From an uncultured Collinsella sp. (GTDB lineage Bacteria; Actinomycetota; Coriobacteriia; Coriobacteriales; Coriobacteriaceae), in NCBI GenBank assembly GCA_900541175.1, contig UQIT01000007.1, positions 11,327 to 75,326 on the forward strand: a DNA stretch of 64,000 bases, written 5' to 3'. Positions within the stretch are counted from its first letter, which is position 1. Each line of letters begins with the position of its first letter. Below the pieces are notes generated by a model. It made no database searches. It saw nothing but the letters and a program-made list of their open reading frames with translations, and was not told where the DNA came from. This document shows, piece by piece, positions 27,612-35,545 of this stretch. Both the position numbers and the translations under genes were made by a program.

Positions 27612-28367
27612 CTATTTTGTAGCTTTTGACGAGCCTCCGCTCGCCTTTTGGTATTCGTCCTTAAAGGCCTTGAACATGCCGCGCGTCTTGCCGAGCTGCT
27701 TGCCCAGTGCGCGACTGCCCTTGTCCACGGCAACCGATCCCTTGTCGTCGAGCACCTTGGCGCCCTTTTTTACCTTGTCGCCCACCACGACGCTGGCCTC
27801 GGCGGCCTTGGCAGCCGCACCGCCCGAATACCCGAGCGACTTGACCTCGTCCGAGACGACCATCGCGCCGTCCGCATAGCCGCGCAGCATCGTCGGCGGC
27901 ACCTGCGTGTCACCAACCAAAACACTCGAAGCAGCACCGGCGGTCACATAGAATGCCTGCACGATGCCCGAGCGCGGCTTGAACTCAACGTCCGAGCAAT
28001 AGCCCACGACGTCGCCCGATTCCGTGCGCACGTCCATACCGACCCAGATGATGCAATCGTCCAGGTTGATGTCGAGGCGCTTGGCAGCGGCGGCATCGTA
28101 CGTGTCCTTGACGTCATCGACCGCAATGGCGCCCTCGTAGACACCAATGGCGTCGAGCGCTACGAATCGGTCGGGACGCTCGATCATGCCCGCGATATCG
28201 GACTGGCGGACCATAAAGCCGACCACGCGCGTACCGCCCGGGGTAAAGACCGGAAAGTGAATCTTTCCGAGCTTTTTAGGGCTGCGCGGTGTGCCGTCCT
28301 TTTTGGTGCGCTTGTCCTCGGTAGGCTTGCGATAGATCTTGGCGCCGACAAAATCCCCGGCGCGCAT
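27612..28367 (-). CDS. PRC-barrel domain protein
   Basis: A 251-residue protein with two PRC-barrel-like repeats (about residues 5-80 and 95-165). A Lys/Gly-rich C-terminal tail is likely disordered and nucleic-acid- or membrane-attracted. PRC-barrels are small beta domains found in RNA-processing and surface-associated proteins; no activity can be assigned. Its ATG overlaps the stop of the YtxH gene in a TAATG arrangement, so the two are translationally coupled. Confidence 0.75.
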   Translation of the reverse strand: MRAGDFVGAKIYRKPTEDKRTKKDGTPRSPKKLGKIHFPVFTPGGTRVVGFMVRQSDIAGMIERPDRFVALDAIGVYEGAIAVDDVKDTYDAAAAKRLDINLDDCIIWVGMDVRTESGDVVGYCSDVEFKPRSGIVQAFYVTAGAASSVLVGDTQVPPTMLRGYADGAMVVSDEVKSLGYSGGAAAKAAEASVVVGDKVKKGAKVLDDKGSVAVDKGSRALGKQLGKTRGMFKAFKDEYQKASGGSSKATK

Positions 28368-28756
28368 TATGCCTCGGTCGAGGGCTCCGCAGCCTCGGTA
28401 TCAGCCTCGACGGCGTTCTCGACCACGACGTCGGCGGCGGGCGTCACGTTGCCGCCCGAAATGGCGTCGTTGAGCTGCTCGCGCAGCTGGTCCATGCGCT
28501 CGCGGGCCAGGTCGACCTTGGCGCGCAGGTCGTCGGTCTTGGCGTCGACCATCGGGCCAAAGTCATTCACCGCAGCACGGGCCTCCTCGGCGCTGTGCTC
28601 GTAGGTGTCGCGCATATTGTCCCAGGCGTCGTTGGCGATATCGGCAGCCATGGCGCGGGTCTCGGCGCCCGAGCGCGGGGCCAGAGCAACGCCGACAATA
28701 GCGCCGGCAGCGGCACCAAAAAGTGCGCCGGAGACAAAGCTGAAAGTCTTACCCAT
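28367..28756 (-). CDS. YtxH-like small membrane protein
   Basis: A 129-residue protein with one N-terminal Gly/Ala-rich membrane helix (FVSGALFGAAAGAIVGVALA) followed by a helical, coiled-coil-forming tail. This is the YtxH/gas-vesicle-like stress protein pattern. The start at 28756 is preceded by GGAGAGGA at 6-nt spacing. It is coupled to the PRC-barrel gene. In Bacillus ytxH belongs to the general stress regulon; a stress role here is by family only. Confidence 0.8.
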   Translation of the reverse strand: MGKTFSFVSGALFGAAAGAIVGVALAPRSGAETRAMAADIANDAWDNMRDTYEHSAEEARAAVNDFGPMVDAKTDDLRAKVDLARERMDQLREQLNDAISGGNVTPAADVVVENAVEADTEAAEPSTEA

Positions 28757-28892
28757 GATCATTCCTCTCCTGCGGGCACGTCGGTGCCCACCGTTTGAAT
28801 GCTGTCCATTATACCCGCAGCGCATCACTTGCCGCTCCGCTCATCTACGTACGGCAAAAGCGCAGGTGCGTGATGGTGATAAACGCGTAGGC

Positions 28893-29726
28893 CTACTCCT
28901 GAGGCATAGCCGGCATGGTCACCGTGGCACCCGGGTCCTCGCCGGCGCCGTCCACGAGCGGCAGGCCGCCCTCATGCACAGGTCCTGCCGGAACCGTCGC
29001 CGCACCGCCAAAGACGGCAGCGGAAGCCTCGTGGTTCTCGGCAACCGCGCCCTCGGTATCAATCGCCACCTGGGGCTCGTCGTCAAAGTTGGGGACGCCC
29101 TGGGGCTCGGTGGGAACAGGCTCGGCGGTCGTATCGGCAACGGACTCGGCGTCGGCCGGCACATCGCCCTCGTCAGCGCCCTCGTCCTCGGCAGCATCTT
29201 CGCCGTTCGCAGCGGCGACGGCCTCATGAGGATCCTTGCCCTCGGCCTCGGCGCGCATGCCCAGTACCAGGTTGCGCAGGCCCGCGACCGTGCCTTCCAC
29301 GTCAGGGGCAGGCTGGTCGGCGTGCAGGTACGCCCAGTCCATCATAAAGGTGGCCGAAGACAGCGCGCCGATGGCCAGCGCGTCGTCGGGACACGAAAGC
29401 TCAACCTCAAAGACGCGCTCGTCGTGCTCGCTTACGCGCGTGCGGCCGCACGAGATGCTGCCGGCAAGCCCGGTCTCGTTCATGAGCTCGACCGTCACAT
29501 GCTCAAGCAGATGGCAAAGCTCGGTCTGGCCCATGCAGTCCTGGAACTCGCGACCGGAATCACCCAGGCACAGGTGCTTGGCAATCGCCGGCACCAGGTA
29601 ATACACGCGCGCCGTGGCCTCGATATCCTCCGAGGTCATGAGCGGCATGCCGGGGTTCACCAGCACATGCGCGCAGATCTTGTCCTCGCTGACGGTGACC
29701 TTAAGGATGTTGAACAGGCCTGCCAT
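28893..29726 (-). CDS. Conserved hypothetical protein with acidic C-terminal half
   Basis: A 277-residue protein that I do not recognise with certainty. Residues 1-155 look like a folded domain containing CHLLEHVTVELM, which recalls the HV/LE motif of the N-terminal domain of cyanophycin-synthetase-like proteins. Residues 155-277 are an Ala/Glu/Asp/Pro-rich, probably disordered tail. It starts 24 nt after the CNNM gene with GGGGAG upstream, so it is likely in that operon. The tail has no membrane anchor. Any functional name would be a guess. Confidence 0.6.
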   Translation of the reverse strand: MAGLFNILKVTVSEDKICAHVLVNPGMPLMTSEDIEATARVYYLVPAIAKHLCLGDSGREFQDCMGQTELCHLLEHVTVELMNETGLAGSISCGRTRVSEHDERVFEVELSCPDDALAIGALSSATFMMDWAYLHADQPAPDVEGTVAGLRNLVLGMRAEAEGKDPHEAVAAANGEDAAEDEGADEGDVPADAESVADTTAEPVPTEPQGVPNFDDEPQVAIDTEGAVAENHEASAAVFGGAATVPAGPVHEGGLPLVDGAGEDPGATVTMPAMPQE

Positions 29727-29750
29727 AACTCTCCCCTACTCTTCCTTGTC

Positions 29751-31124
29751 CTACTCGTCGCCGTCGTGCGGATTCGCAGAACCCGCACCCGACGTCGTCG
29801 GCTCGTCTACCGAAGACTCGGAATCCTTCTTATCGGTTTCGGCCGGAGCGATCACGCGAATGAGCGAGATGCGCTGGCCACGCATCGACTGCACCTTGAA
29901 CTTGTACCCTGCAACCTCAAACACCTCTCCGATGTCGGGCACCGAGTCGCAAAGCTCCAAAATCCAGCCGGCGATGGTCTCATAATCATCGCTTTCCTCG
30001 AGCGGCCAACCAAGCTCAATCGCGTCATCGCACGAAAAACGCCCATCAACGAGCCACTCGCGGCGCGAAAGGCGCGTGAGATACTTGTTGTCGGGGTCGA
30101 ACTCGTCCTCGATCTCGCCGACGATCTCCTCGACGATGTCCTCGATGGTGATGATGCCGGCCGTGCCGCCGTACTCGTCCACGACCACCACGATCTGGTC
30201 GTGCGAGGTCTGCATCTCGGACAGCAGCGGCAGGATGTCCTTGGTGTCGGGCACAAAGGTGGCGTCGCGCAAAAAACCGGCGATGGGCTGGTCGCCCTTG
30301 CCGTCGAGCGCGGGCTGAATCAAGTCCTTGATGTGCGCAATGCCGGCGACGTTGTCGGGATCCTCGTGATAGACGGGGATGCGGCTGAAGCCGGTCTGGC
30401 GCATGGTGGACAACACGTCGGCGACCGTCTCGTCGTCCTCGCACATGGTGGTGTCCACGCGCGGCACCATGACCTCGCGGGCAACGGTGTCGCCCAGGTC
30501 GAAGATCTCGTGGATCATGCGCTTTTCCTCATCGAGCAGGTCGTCCTGCTCCGAGACCATGTACTTGATCTCTTCCTCCGAGACGTTTTGGCGGTCGTCG
30601 GCACTCTTGATGCGCAGGATGCGGGCCAGGCCATCGGAGCAAGCGCCAGTCAGCCACACGAGCGGACGGGCGATCTTTTGGAAAAACGACAACGGTCCCA
30701 CGACCTGCTTGGATACGCCCTCGGCATTGGCCAGACCGATGCGCTTGGGCACAAGCTCGCCAATCACGATGGACACGAAGGCGACCGCGACGGTGATGAT
30801 GACCGGCGCCAGGCCGCGCGCGATGGCGGAGAGCGGCGCGATGCCAAAGCTCATGAGCCACGTGGCGAGCGGGTCGGACAGACTCGTCGAGGCGACGGCG
30901 GACGAGGCGAAGCCCACGAGCGTGATGGCGACCTGGATGGTGGCGAGCAGCTGGTCGGAGTCGGCAGCCAGCTTAATGGCACGCTCGGCGCGCTTGTCGC
31001 CTTCCTCGGCCTCGTGCTCCAGCACGGCGCGCTTGGCCGTGGTGAGCGCCATCTCGGACATAGAGAAGTAGCCGTTGATGAGGGTCAAAACGAGGGTGGT
31101 GATAAGGGAGATGGTTATGTCCAT
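29751..31124 (-). CDS. CNNM/CorC-type membrane protein (hemolysin-like)
   Basis: A 457-residue protein with a DUF21/CNNM membrane domain (residues 1-190, three to four helices), a CBS pair (about 205-330) and a C-terminal CorC_HlyC domain (about 345-430). CNNM and CorC proteins export or regulate Mg2+ and related divalent cations. The start chosen is the ATG of MDITISL at 31124; the longer frame upstream lacks membrane or domain features. The ribosome binding site is weak. It adds to the other magnesium genes in this window. Confidence 0.85.
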   Translation of the reverse strand: MDITISLITTLVLTLINGYFSMSEMALTTAKRAVLEHEAEEGDKRAERAIKLAADSDQLLATIQVAITLVGFASSAVASTSLSDPLATWLMSFGIAPLSAIARGLAPVIITVAVAFVSIVIGELVPKRIGLANAEGVSKQVVGPLSFFQKIARPLVWLTGACSDGLARILRIKSADDRQNVSEEEIKYMVSEQDDLLDEEKRMIHEIFDLGDTVAREVMVPRVDTTMCEDDETVADVLSTMRQTGFSRIPVYHEDPDNVAGIAHIKDLIQPALDGKGDQPIAGFLRDATFVPDTKDILPLLSEMQTSHDQIVVVVDEYGGTAGIITIEDIVEEIVGEIEDEFDPDNKYLTRLSRREWLVDGRFSCDDAIELGWPLEESDDYETIAGWILELCDSVPDIGEVFEVAGYKFKVQSMRGQRISLIRVIAPAETDKKDSESSVDEPTTSGAGSANPHDGDE

Positions 31125-31234
31125 CGGGAGTTTCTCGAACCTCCAAGATTCGGGACGTCGGATTAAAACGTTGACGGCGGATACGGCAATTGCGCCGGCG
31201 CCCAAACAAGGACGCGGGCGCGCAGGCGTGGTCG

Positions 31235-31918
31235 CTAGATTACGAAGAGGATCACCGCCATGAACTGGAAGATACTGCCGGCGAGCACCCACAAGTGAAA
31301 CACACTGTGCAGGTAGCGCACGTTTTTGGCGATATAGAACGGCACGCCCGCGGTGTAGCACACGCCGCCGACGGCGAGCAGGGCAAGTGCCACGGGGTTG
31401 AGCAGCGCCACAAGTTCGGGCAGCTTAAAAACAACGAGCCAGCCCATCAGCAGGTAAACCAGGCCGCTTACCCAGTGCGGTTGACGCTCGCGCATAAAGC
31501 ACTCGAGGGCGATGCCGATAATGGCGATGGCCCATACGGCAAAGAACAGCGCAGGGCCGCCGTCGTTTGCGAGCGTGATAAGGCAAAACGGCGTATAGCT
31601 GCCCGCAATGAGCAGGTAGATGCAGCTGTGGTCGATGATGCGAAACACGCGCTTGGCGCGCGCGGGCTGAATCGCGTGGTAGAGCGTGGAGGCTAGGTAT
31701 TCGAGGATAATGCTGACGCCATAGACAATTGCCGCGGCCATGTGGGCCGGGCCTCCGCCGCGCAGGGCGGCGAATACGATCAGGAGCACCAGGCCCGCGA
31801 TACCCAGCAGGCAGCCGACACCATGGGTGACGGAGTTCATGATCTCCTCGCCCACCGTGTAGTGTGGAACGGCCGCGGTCTTGGGTCGCGGCTTAGAACT
31901 GTCGCTCGAATCGGACAT
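31235..31918 (-). CDS. Hemolysin III family (PAQR) membrane protein
   Basis: A 227-residue seven-helix protein of the PAQR/hemolysin III family (YqfA/TrhA-like), with NSVTHGVG near the start and a His-containing last segment (SVFHLWVLAGSIFQF). GGAGG lies 11 nt before the ATG at 31918; an in-frame TTG upstream overlaps that site and is less likely. Bacterial members influence membrane energetics and fatty-acid composition; true haemolysis is doubtful. It lies just upstream of the CNNM gene on the same strand. Confidence 0.87.
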   Translation of the reverse strand: MSDSSDSSKPRPKTAAVPHYTVGEEIMNSVTHGVGCLLGIAGLVLLIVFAALRGGGPAHMAAAIVYGVSIILEYLASTLYHAIQPARAKRVFRIIDHSCIYLLIAGSYTPFCLITLANDGGPALFFAVWAIAIIGIALECFMRERQPHWVSGLVYLLMGWLVVFKLPELVALLNPVALALLAVGGVCYTAGVPFYIAKNVRYLHSVFHLWVLAGSIFQFMAVILFVI

Positions 31919-32025
31919 GCCGGTTACATCCTCCAACGTAAAGAGTTCTCAACACTATATCAAAGCGTCTAGGTACGTGCGAAATTTGCACCATACGTGA
32001 CCCTTTGTTTACCCATTCTTTGCCT

Positions 32026-32084
32026 GTTGACGCATCAACGGCGAACGTCCATAATGCGCTTGCATTAAATGTTGATGTATTAAC
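32026..32084 (+). promoter_or_regulatory. Two similar palindromes before the alpha/beta hydrolase gene
   Basis: GTTGACGCATCAAC (32026-32039) and GTTGATGTATTAAC (32071-32084) are related inverted repeats 45 bp apart, 21-79 nt before the hydrolase start. They look like paired operator sites for one dimeric regulator. Confidence 0.45.
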
Positions 32085-32104
32085 ATCTTATAGGAAAGCT
32101 TCTT

Positions 32105-33070
32105 ATGTCTCAAAACGCACGTTCCCATCGAAAGCTCAAGATAGCCGGCGTCGTTGCGCTGGTGCTCGTTGTCGCGCTGCTGGGGTTTGCCGGCAACTTC
32201 TTGTTCGACTTTGCCCTGAATCCCCAAGCGCCCTACACCATGAAGATGATGCAGGACGGCAAGGACGCCGAAAAGGGCGAGCAGATGGACGCCGAGGAGG
32301 GCGAGGCACGGGCGTGGTTTAAGGAAAACCGCGAGAGCAGCAGCCTCACCGCGGACGACGGGACCGAGCTTGCCGCCTGGTATTTTGCTGCGTCGGAGAG
32401 CACACACGACTACGCCGTCTGCCTGCATGGATATACCAACGAGCCCATCGGTATGGCCCGATACGTCAAGCGATTCCACGACCGCGGCATGAACGTACTC
32501 GCACCCGCCGCCCGCGCTCACGAGCGCTCCGGCGGCGACTATATCGGCATGGGCTGGCCCGAGCGCCTCGACATCGTCGCATGGATCGAGCAAATCGTTC
32601 AGGCTGACCCCGAGGCGCGCATCCTGGTCTTTGGCGAGTCGATGGGTGCGGCAACCGCCATGAACGTCGCAGGGGAATCTCTGCCCGCAAACGTGAAATG
32701 CATTATCGAGGACTGCGGTTATACGAGTGTTTGGGACGAGTTTTCTCTGCAGCTCAAGGACGTGTTCGGCCTGCCCAGCTTTCCCTTGCTCGATGTAGCA
32801 AACCTGGTATGCAACGTGCGCGCGGGCTACGACTTTCATAAGGCGAGCAGCGTGGAACAGCTCAAGCGCGCGACGGTTCCCATGCTGTTTATCCACGGTG
32901 ACCAAGACACCTTTGTGCCGTACAGCATGCTCGACCAAAACTACGACGCGTGCGCCAGCAAGGTCAAGCAAAAGCTCACCGTGCATGGCGCCACCCACGC
33001 CAAGAGCGCGCAGGTCGACCCCGAACTCTACTGGAACACGGTCGACAACTTCCTCGACGAGTATTTTTAG
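32105..33070 (+). CDS. Membrane-anchored alpha/beta hydrolase
   Basis: A 321-residue protein with an N-terminal membrane helix (residues 12-35), so the catalytic domain is probably extracytoplasmic. The nucleophile elbow is GESMGA, the acid lies in HGDQDTFVP, and the His in GATHAKS completes the triad. It resembles YfhR/BEM46-type serine hydrolases that act on small esters or acyl groups; the substrate is unknown. AGGAAAG precedes the start, two palindromes occupy the promoter region, and a terminator follows. Confidence 0.83.
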   Translation: MSQNARSHRKLKIAGVVALVLVVALLGFAGNFLFDFALNPQAPYTMKMMQDGKDAEKGEQMDAEEGEARAWFKENRESSSLTADDGTELAAWYFAASESTHDYAVCLHGYTNEPIGMARYVKRFHDRGMNVLAPAARAHERSGGDYIGMGWPERLDIVAWIEQIVQADPEARILVFGESMGAATAMNVAGESLPANVKCIIEDCGYTSVWDEFSLQLKDVFGLPSFPLLDVANLVCNVRAGYDFHKASSVEQLKRATVPMLFIHGDQDTFVPYSMLDQNYDACASKVKQKLTVHGATHAKSAQVDPELYWNTVDNFLDEYF

Positions 33071-33115
33071 GCAAATAGGACGGTTTACCAGTCTATCTGA
33101 CCCCTTAGCACTTCC

Positions 33116-33155
33116 AAAAAGCCGCCCGCGGGCACTGTGCTCACGGGCGGCTTTT
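33116..33155 (+). terminator. Bidirectional terminator
   Basis: AAAAAGCCGCCCG pairs with CGGGCGGCTTTT around a 15-nt loop between the convergent hydrolase and DUF362 genes. Confidence 0.8.
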
Positions 33156-33202
33156 GCTAACGCTGCGCTACAAAAACGCTTGATTTGTCCAATAGCTAGA
33201 CG

Positions 33203-34408
33203 CTACTTGACCTCGATGAGCTCGTACTTGCTCGTGCCCAGGCCGATCTTCTCGGCATGCGCGATGCACACGCGCCAGTCGGTGTCGGGATGCGTGATGC
33301 AGAAGGGATCCTTGGCCTGCTCGCCCTCCAGATGCTCGTGGTTGTGCTCCATCTTGGCCGCGCTATCGGTGAGCTCGGTGTTGGGCAGCGGCTCGGATGC
33401 CATGACGGCATCGGCGCAGGCCTGGTCGATGGCGACCGGGTCGAAGCTCGCGAACATGCCGATGTCGTTGACGATAGGCGTATCGTTTTCGGGATGGCAG
33501 TCGCAGTTGGGACTGATGTCCATGGCAAGCGAGATGTGGAAGCTCGGGCGGCCGTCGACAACGGCCTTTGTATACTCGGCGATCTTGCAGTTGAGCACGT
33601 CGGCCGCGGCGTCATAGCCGGGCTTGATGCAATCCTGGTTGCATGCCGCAATGCAGCGTCCGCAGCCCACGCAGCGATCGTGGTCGATAGCGGCGACGTG
33701 AACCGTGCGGGTATTGCCGTTGGCAAGCTCACGCTCGCGGGTGTCGGTGAACGAGACGGCGTCGTGCGCGCAGATCTTTTCGCAGGCACGGCAGCCAACG
33801 CAGTGCTCGGTCGAGACGTTCGGCTTGCCGGCGGCATGCTGCTCCATCTTGCCGGCACGGCTGCCGCCTCCCATGCCCAGGTTCTTCATGGCGCCGCCAA
33901 AGCCGGCCTGCTCATGGCCCTTAAAGTGCGTGAGGCTGATCACGATATCGGCATCCATGAGCGCCTGACCGATCTTGGCCTCGCGCACGTACTCGCCGCC
34001 CTCGACCGGGACGAGCGCCTCGTCGGTGCCCTTGAGGCCGTCGGCGATGATGATCTGGCAGCCCGTGGCATACGGGGTAAAACCGTTCTGATAAGCGGTA
34101 TCGATGTGCTCGAGCGCGTTTTTGCGGCTACCCACATAGAGCGTATTGCAGTCGGTGAGGAAGGGCTTGCCGCCCAGCTCCTTCACGACATCTGCGACGG
34201 CGCGGGCGTAGTTGGGGCGCAAAAAGCTCAGATTGCCCAGCTCGCCAAAGTGAATCTTGATGGCGACGAACTTGTTCTCAAAGTCGATCTGCTCGATACC
34301 GGCGTGACGGATGAGGCGCTTGAGCTTGTCGAGCTGGCTCTCGCGAGCATGCGTGCGCAGGTTGGTGAAGTACACCTTGGCGGGTGCTGCGGGTGCAGTT
34401 GCGGTCAT
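33203..34408 (-). CDS. DUF362 protein with two 4Fe-4S ferredoxin sites
   Basis: A 401-residue protein. DUF362 regions (about residues 10-200 and 300-395) surround a ferredoxin insert with CVGCRACEKIC and CVGCGRCIAAC motifs that should each hold a 4Fe-4S cluster. Such proteins are common in anaerobes and presumably shuttle electrons, but their reaction is not established. GAGGGG precedes the start. It appears monocistronic. Confidence 0.85.
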   Translation of the reverse strand: MTATAPAAPAKVYFTNLRTHARESQLDKLKRLIRHAGIEQIDFENKFVAIKIHFGELGNLSFLRPNYARAVADVVKELGGKPFLTDCNTLYVGSRKNALEHIDTAYQNGFTPYATGCQIIIADGLKGTDEALVPVEGGEYVREAKIGQALMDADIVISLTHFKGHEQAGFGGAMKNLGMGGGSRAGKMEQHAAGKPNVSTEHCVGCRACEKICAHDAVSFTDTRERELANGNTRTVHVAAIDHDRCVGCGRCIAACNQDCIKPGYDAAADVLNCKIAEYTKAVVDGRPSFHISLAMDISPNCDCHPENDTPIVNDIGMFASFDPVAIDQACADAVMASEPLPNTELTDSAAKMEHNHEHLEGEQAKDPFCITHPDTDWRVCIAHAEKIGLGTSKYELIEVK

Positions 34409-34781
34409 AGATCTATCCCCTCGGTCTATATGGCGTTACAGACATAGAGGATGGTACCAGTTAAAGCAGAGTTAAAGTCAAGTACGGCACCTAGTCATTG
34501 GGGACGCTCTTAAATGACTAATCGCAAGGGACACTCCTTCACCGCCCGGCAGTTGGAGACAGTTCCCAAGTGCCGGCAGGAAAGGAACGTCCCCGAAGGC
34601 CGGCATATAGGGACCGTCCTTGCCAACCCGACCGGTAGACCGGCGAATCATCGGCATCTGGTAAGTGGGGCGCGCCGTCACGTTTGTGGCGGCGCGCCTT
34701 GGTTTGGTGGCGCGTTCTGGCGTGGCCACAATCTGGTTTGATGGCGTGCCCTGGCGTGACGGAGCGTCCTGGCGTGGACCG
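34409..34781. other. Gene-free region rich in palindromes
   Basis: It contains the GGGGAC palindrome at 34492-34520 and a CCGGCA/TGCCGG hairpin at 34546-34576 whose loop includes GGAGACAGTTCCC. A GC-rich stem (about 34669-34698, GCGCGCCGTCAC with its partner) is followed by imperfect repeats of TGGCGTG up to 34770. I see no gene. Confidence 0.6.
34492..34520. repeat. GGGGAC-loop palindrome
   Basis: Arms TAGTCATT and AATGACTA enclose GGGGACGCTCTTA, nearly identical to the copy at 26096-26124. Confidence 0.7.
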
Positions 34782-35426
34782 CTAGCCCTTTCGCGCGACC
34801 AGATGCGCGCGGAATCCCTTCTGCGCCTCGAGCTTGAGCGGGGTGAGCCCGGATTCCTCGACGAGCGCGCGTAGCTCGGACAGCTTGAGGATGCGCACGT
34901 CGCCATGGCCCAAGAGGCGTGCCAGCGGTAGCTCGATGTTGTTCATGAGCCAGACCGCGACATCGTTCGAGGTGTAGTCGCGAAGGACCAGTCGCCCGCC
35001 GGGCCGAAGGACGCGTGCCACCTCGGCGAAAAACCTCTCCGGATGCGGGTAGTGGTGGAAGCTGTTGGAGCAGAGCACGGCGTCGAAGCTCCGGGGCTCG
35101 AAGGGCAGCGTCTCCGCGTCCCCGACGACAAAGCTGACGTTATCGAGCCGCTTTGCCCGGGCGACGTCGATCATCCCGGGTGTGAGGTCGAGTCCAGTCA
35201 AGTGCTTGCTGGGGTACCGGGCGTGGAGCAGTTCTAGGACGGCTCCGGTTCCACAGCCCACGTCGAGCGCGTCCTCGAACGGTTCGAGCTCAAGCTCCTC
35301 GAGCATTTGCGGATAGTCGTCCTTGCACATCTCGTAGATGCCGGCATGGCCGGATTCATAGACCTTTGCCGCCTCGGTGAACTCTTTGATGGAGAGCTGC
35401 TTGAGCTCCTCTGCCGATTTTGCCAT
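34782..35426 (-). CDS. Class I SAM-dependent methyltransferase
   Basis: A 214-residue UbiE/Methyltransf_11-type enzyme. Motif I is DVGCGTGAV (SAM binding), followed by LDLTPGM, GDAETLPF and LRPGGRLVLRDY. The start at 35426 follows AAGGAG; the longer frame upstream overlaps the ABC permease region and is not needed. The substrate cannot be inferred. It lies downstream of an ABC transporter pair on the same strand with a 119-nt gap. Confidence 0.87.
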   Translation of the reverse strand: MAKSAEELKQLSIKEFTEAAKVYESGHAGIYEMCKDDYPQMLEELELEPFEDALDVGCGTGAVLELLHARYPSKHLTGLDLTPGMIDVARAKRLDNVSFVVGDAETLPFEPRSFDAVLCSNSFHHYPHPERFFAEVARVLRPGGRLVLRDYTSNDVAVWLMNNIELPLARLLGHGDVRILKLSELRALVEESGLTPLKLEAQKGFRAHLVARKG

Positions 35427-35545
35427 GGGTCTCCTTCTGTTCGGGGAAGTCTGACGTTGCGCGCGTTTGCCCACGTCTTGCCTGGCGGGCAAATAACGCG
35501 GGGACACCCTTCCTTCGGTTCGCGCCCCCGCGTGCGGGCGGTTCT

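Noticed and set aside
28605..31166. 853-codon plus-strand frame across the CNNM region
   Set aside because: It is antisense to three well-supported genes with recognised domains and has a composition typical of a complementary-strand shadow.
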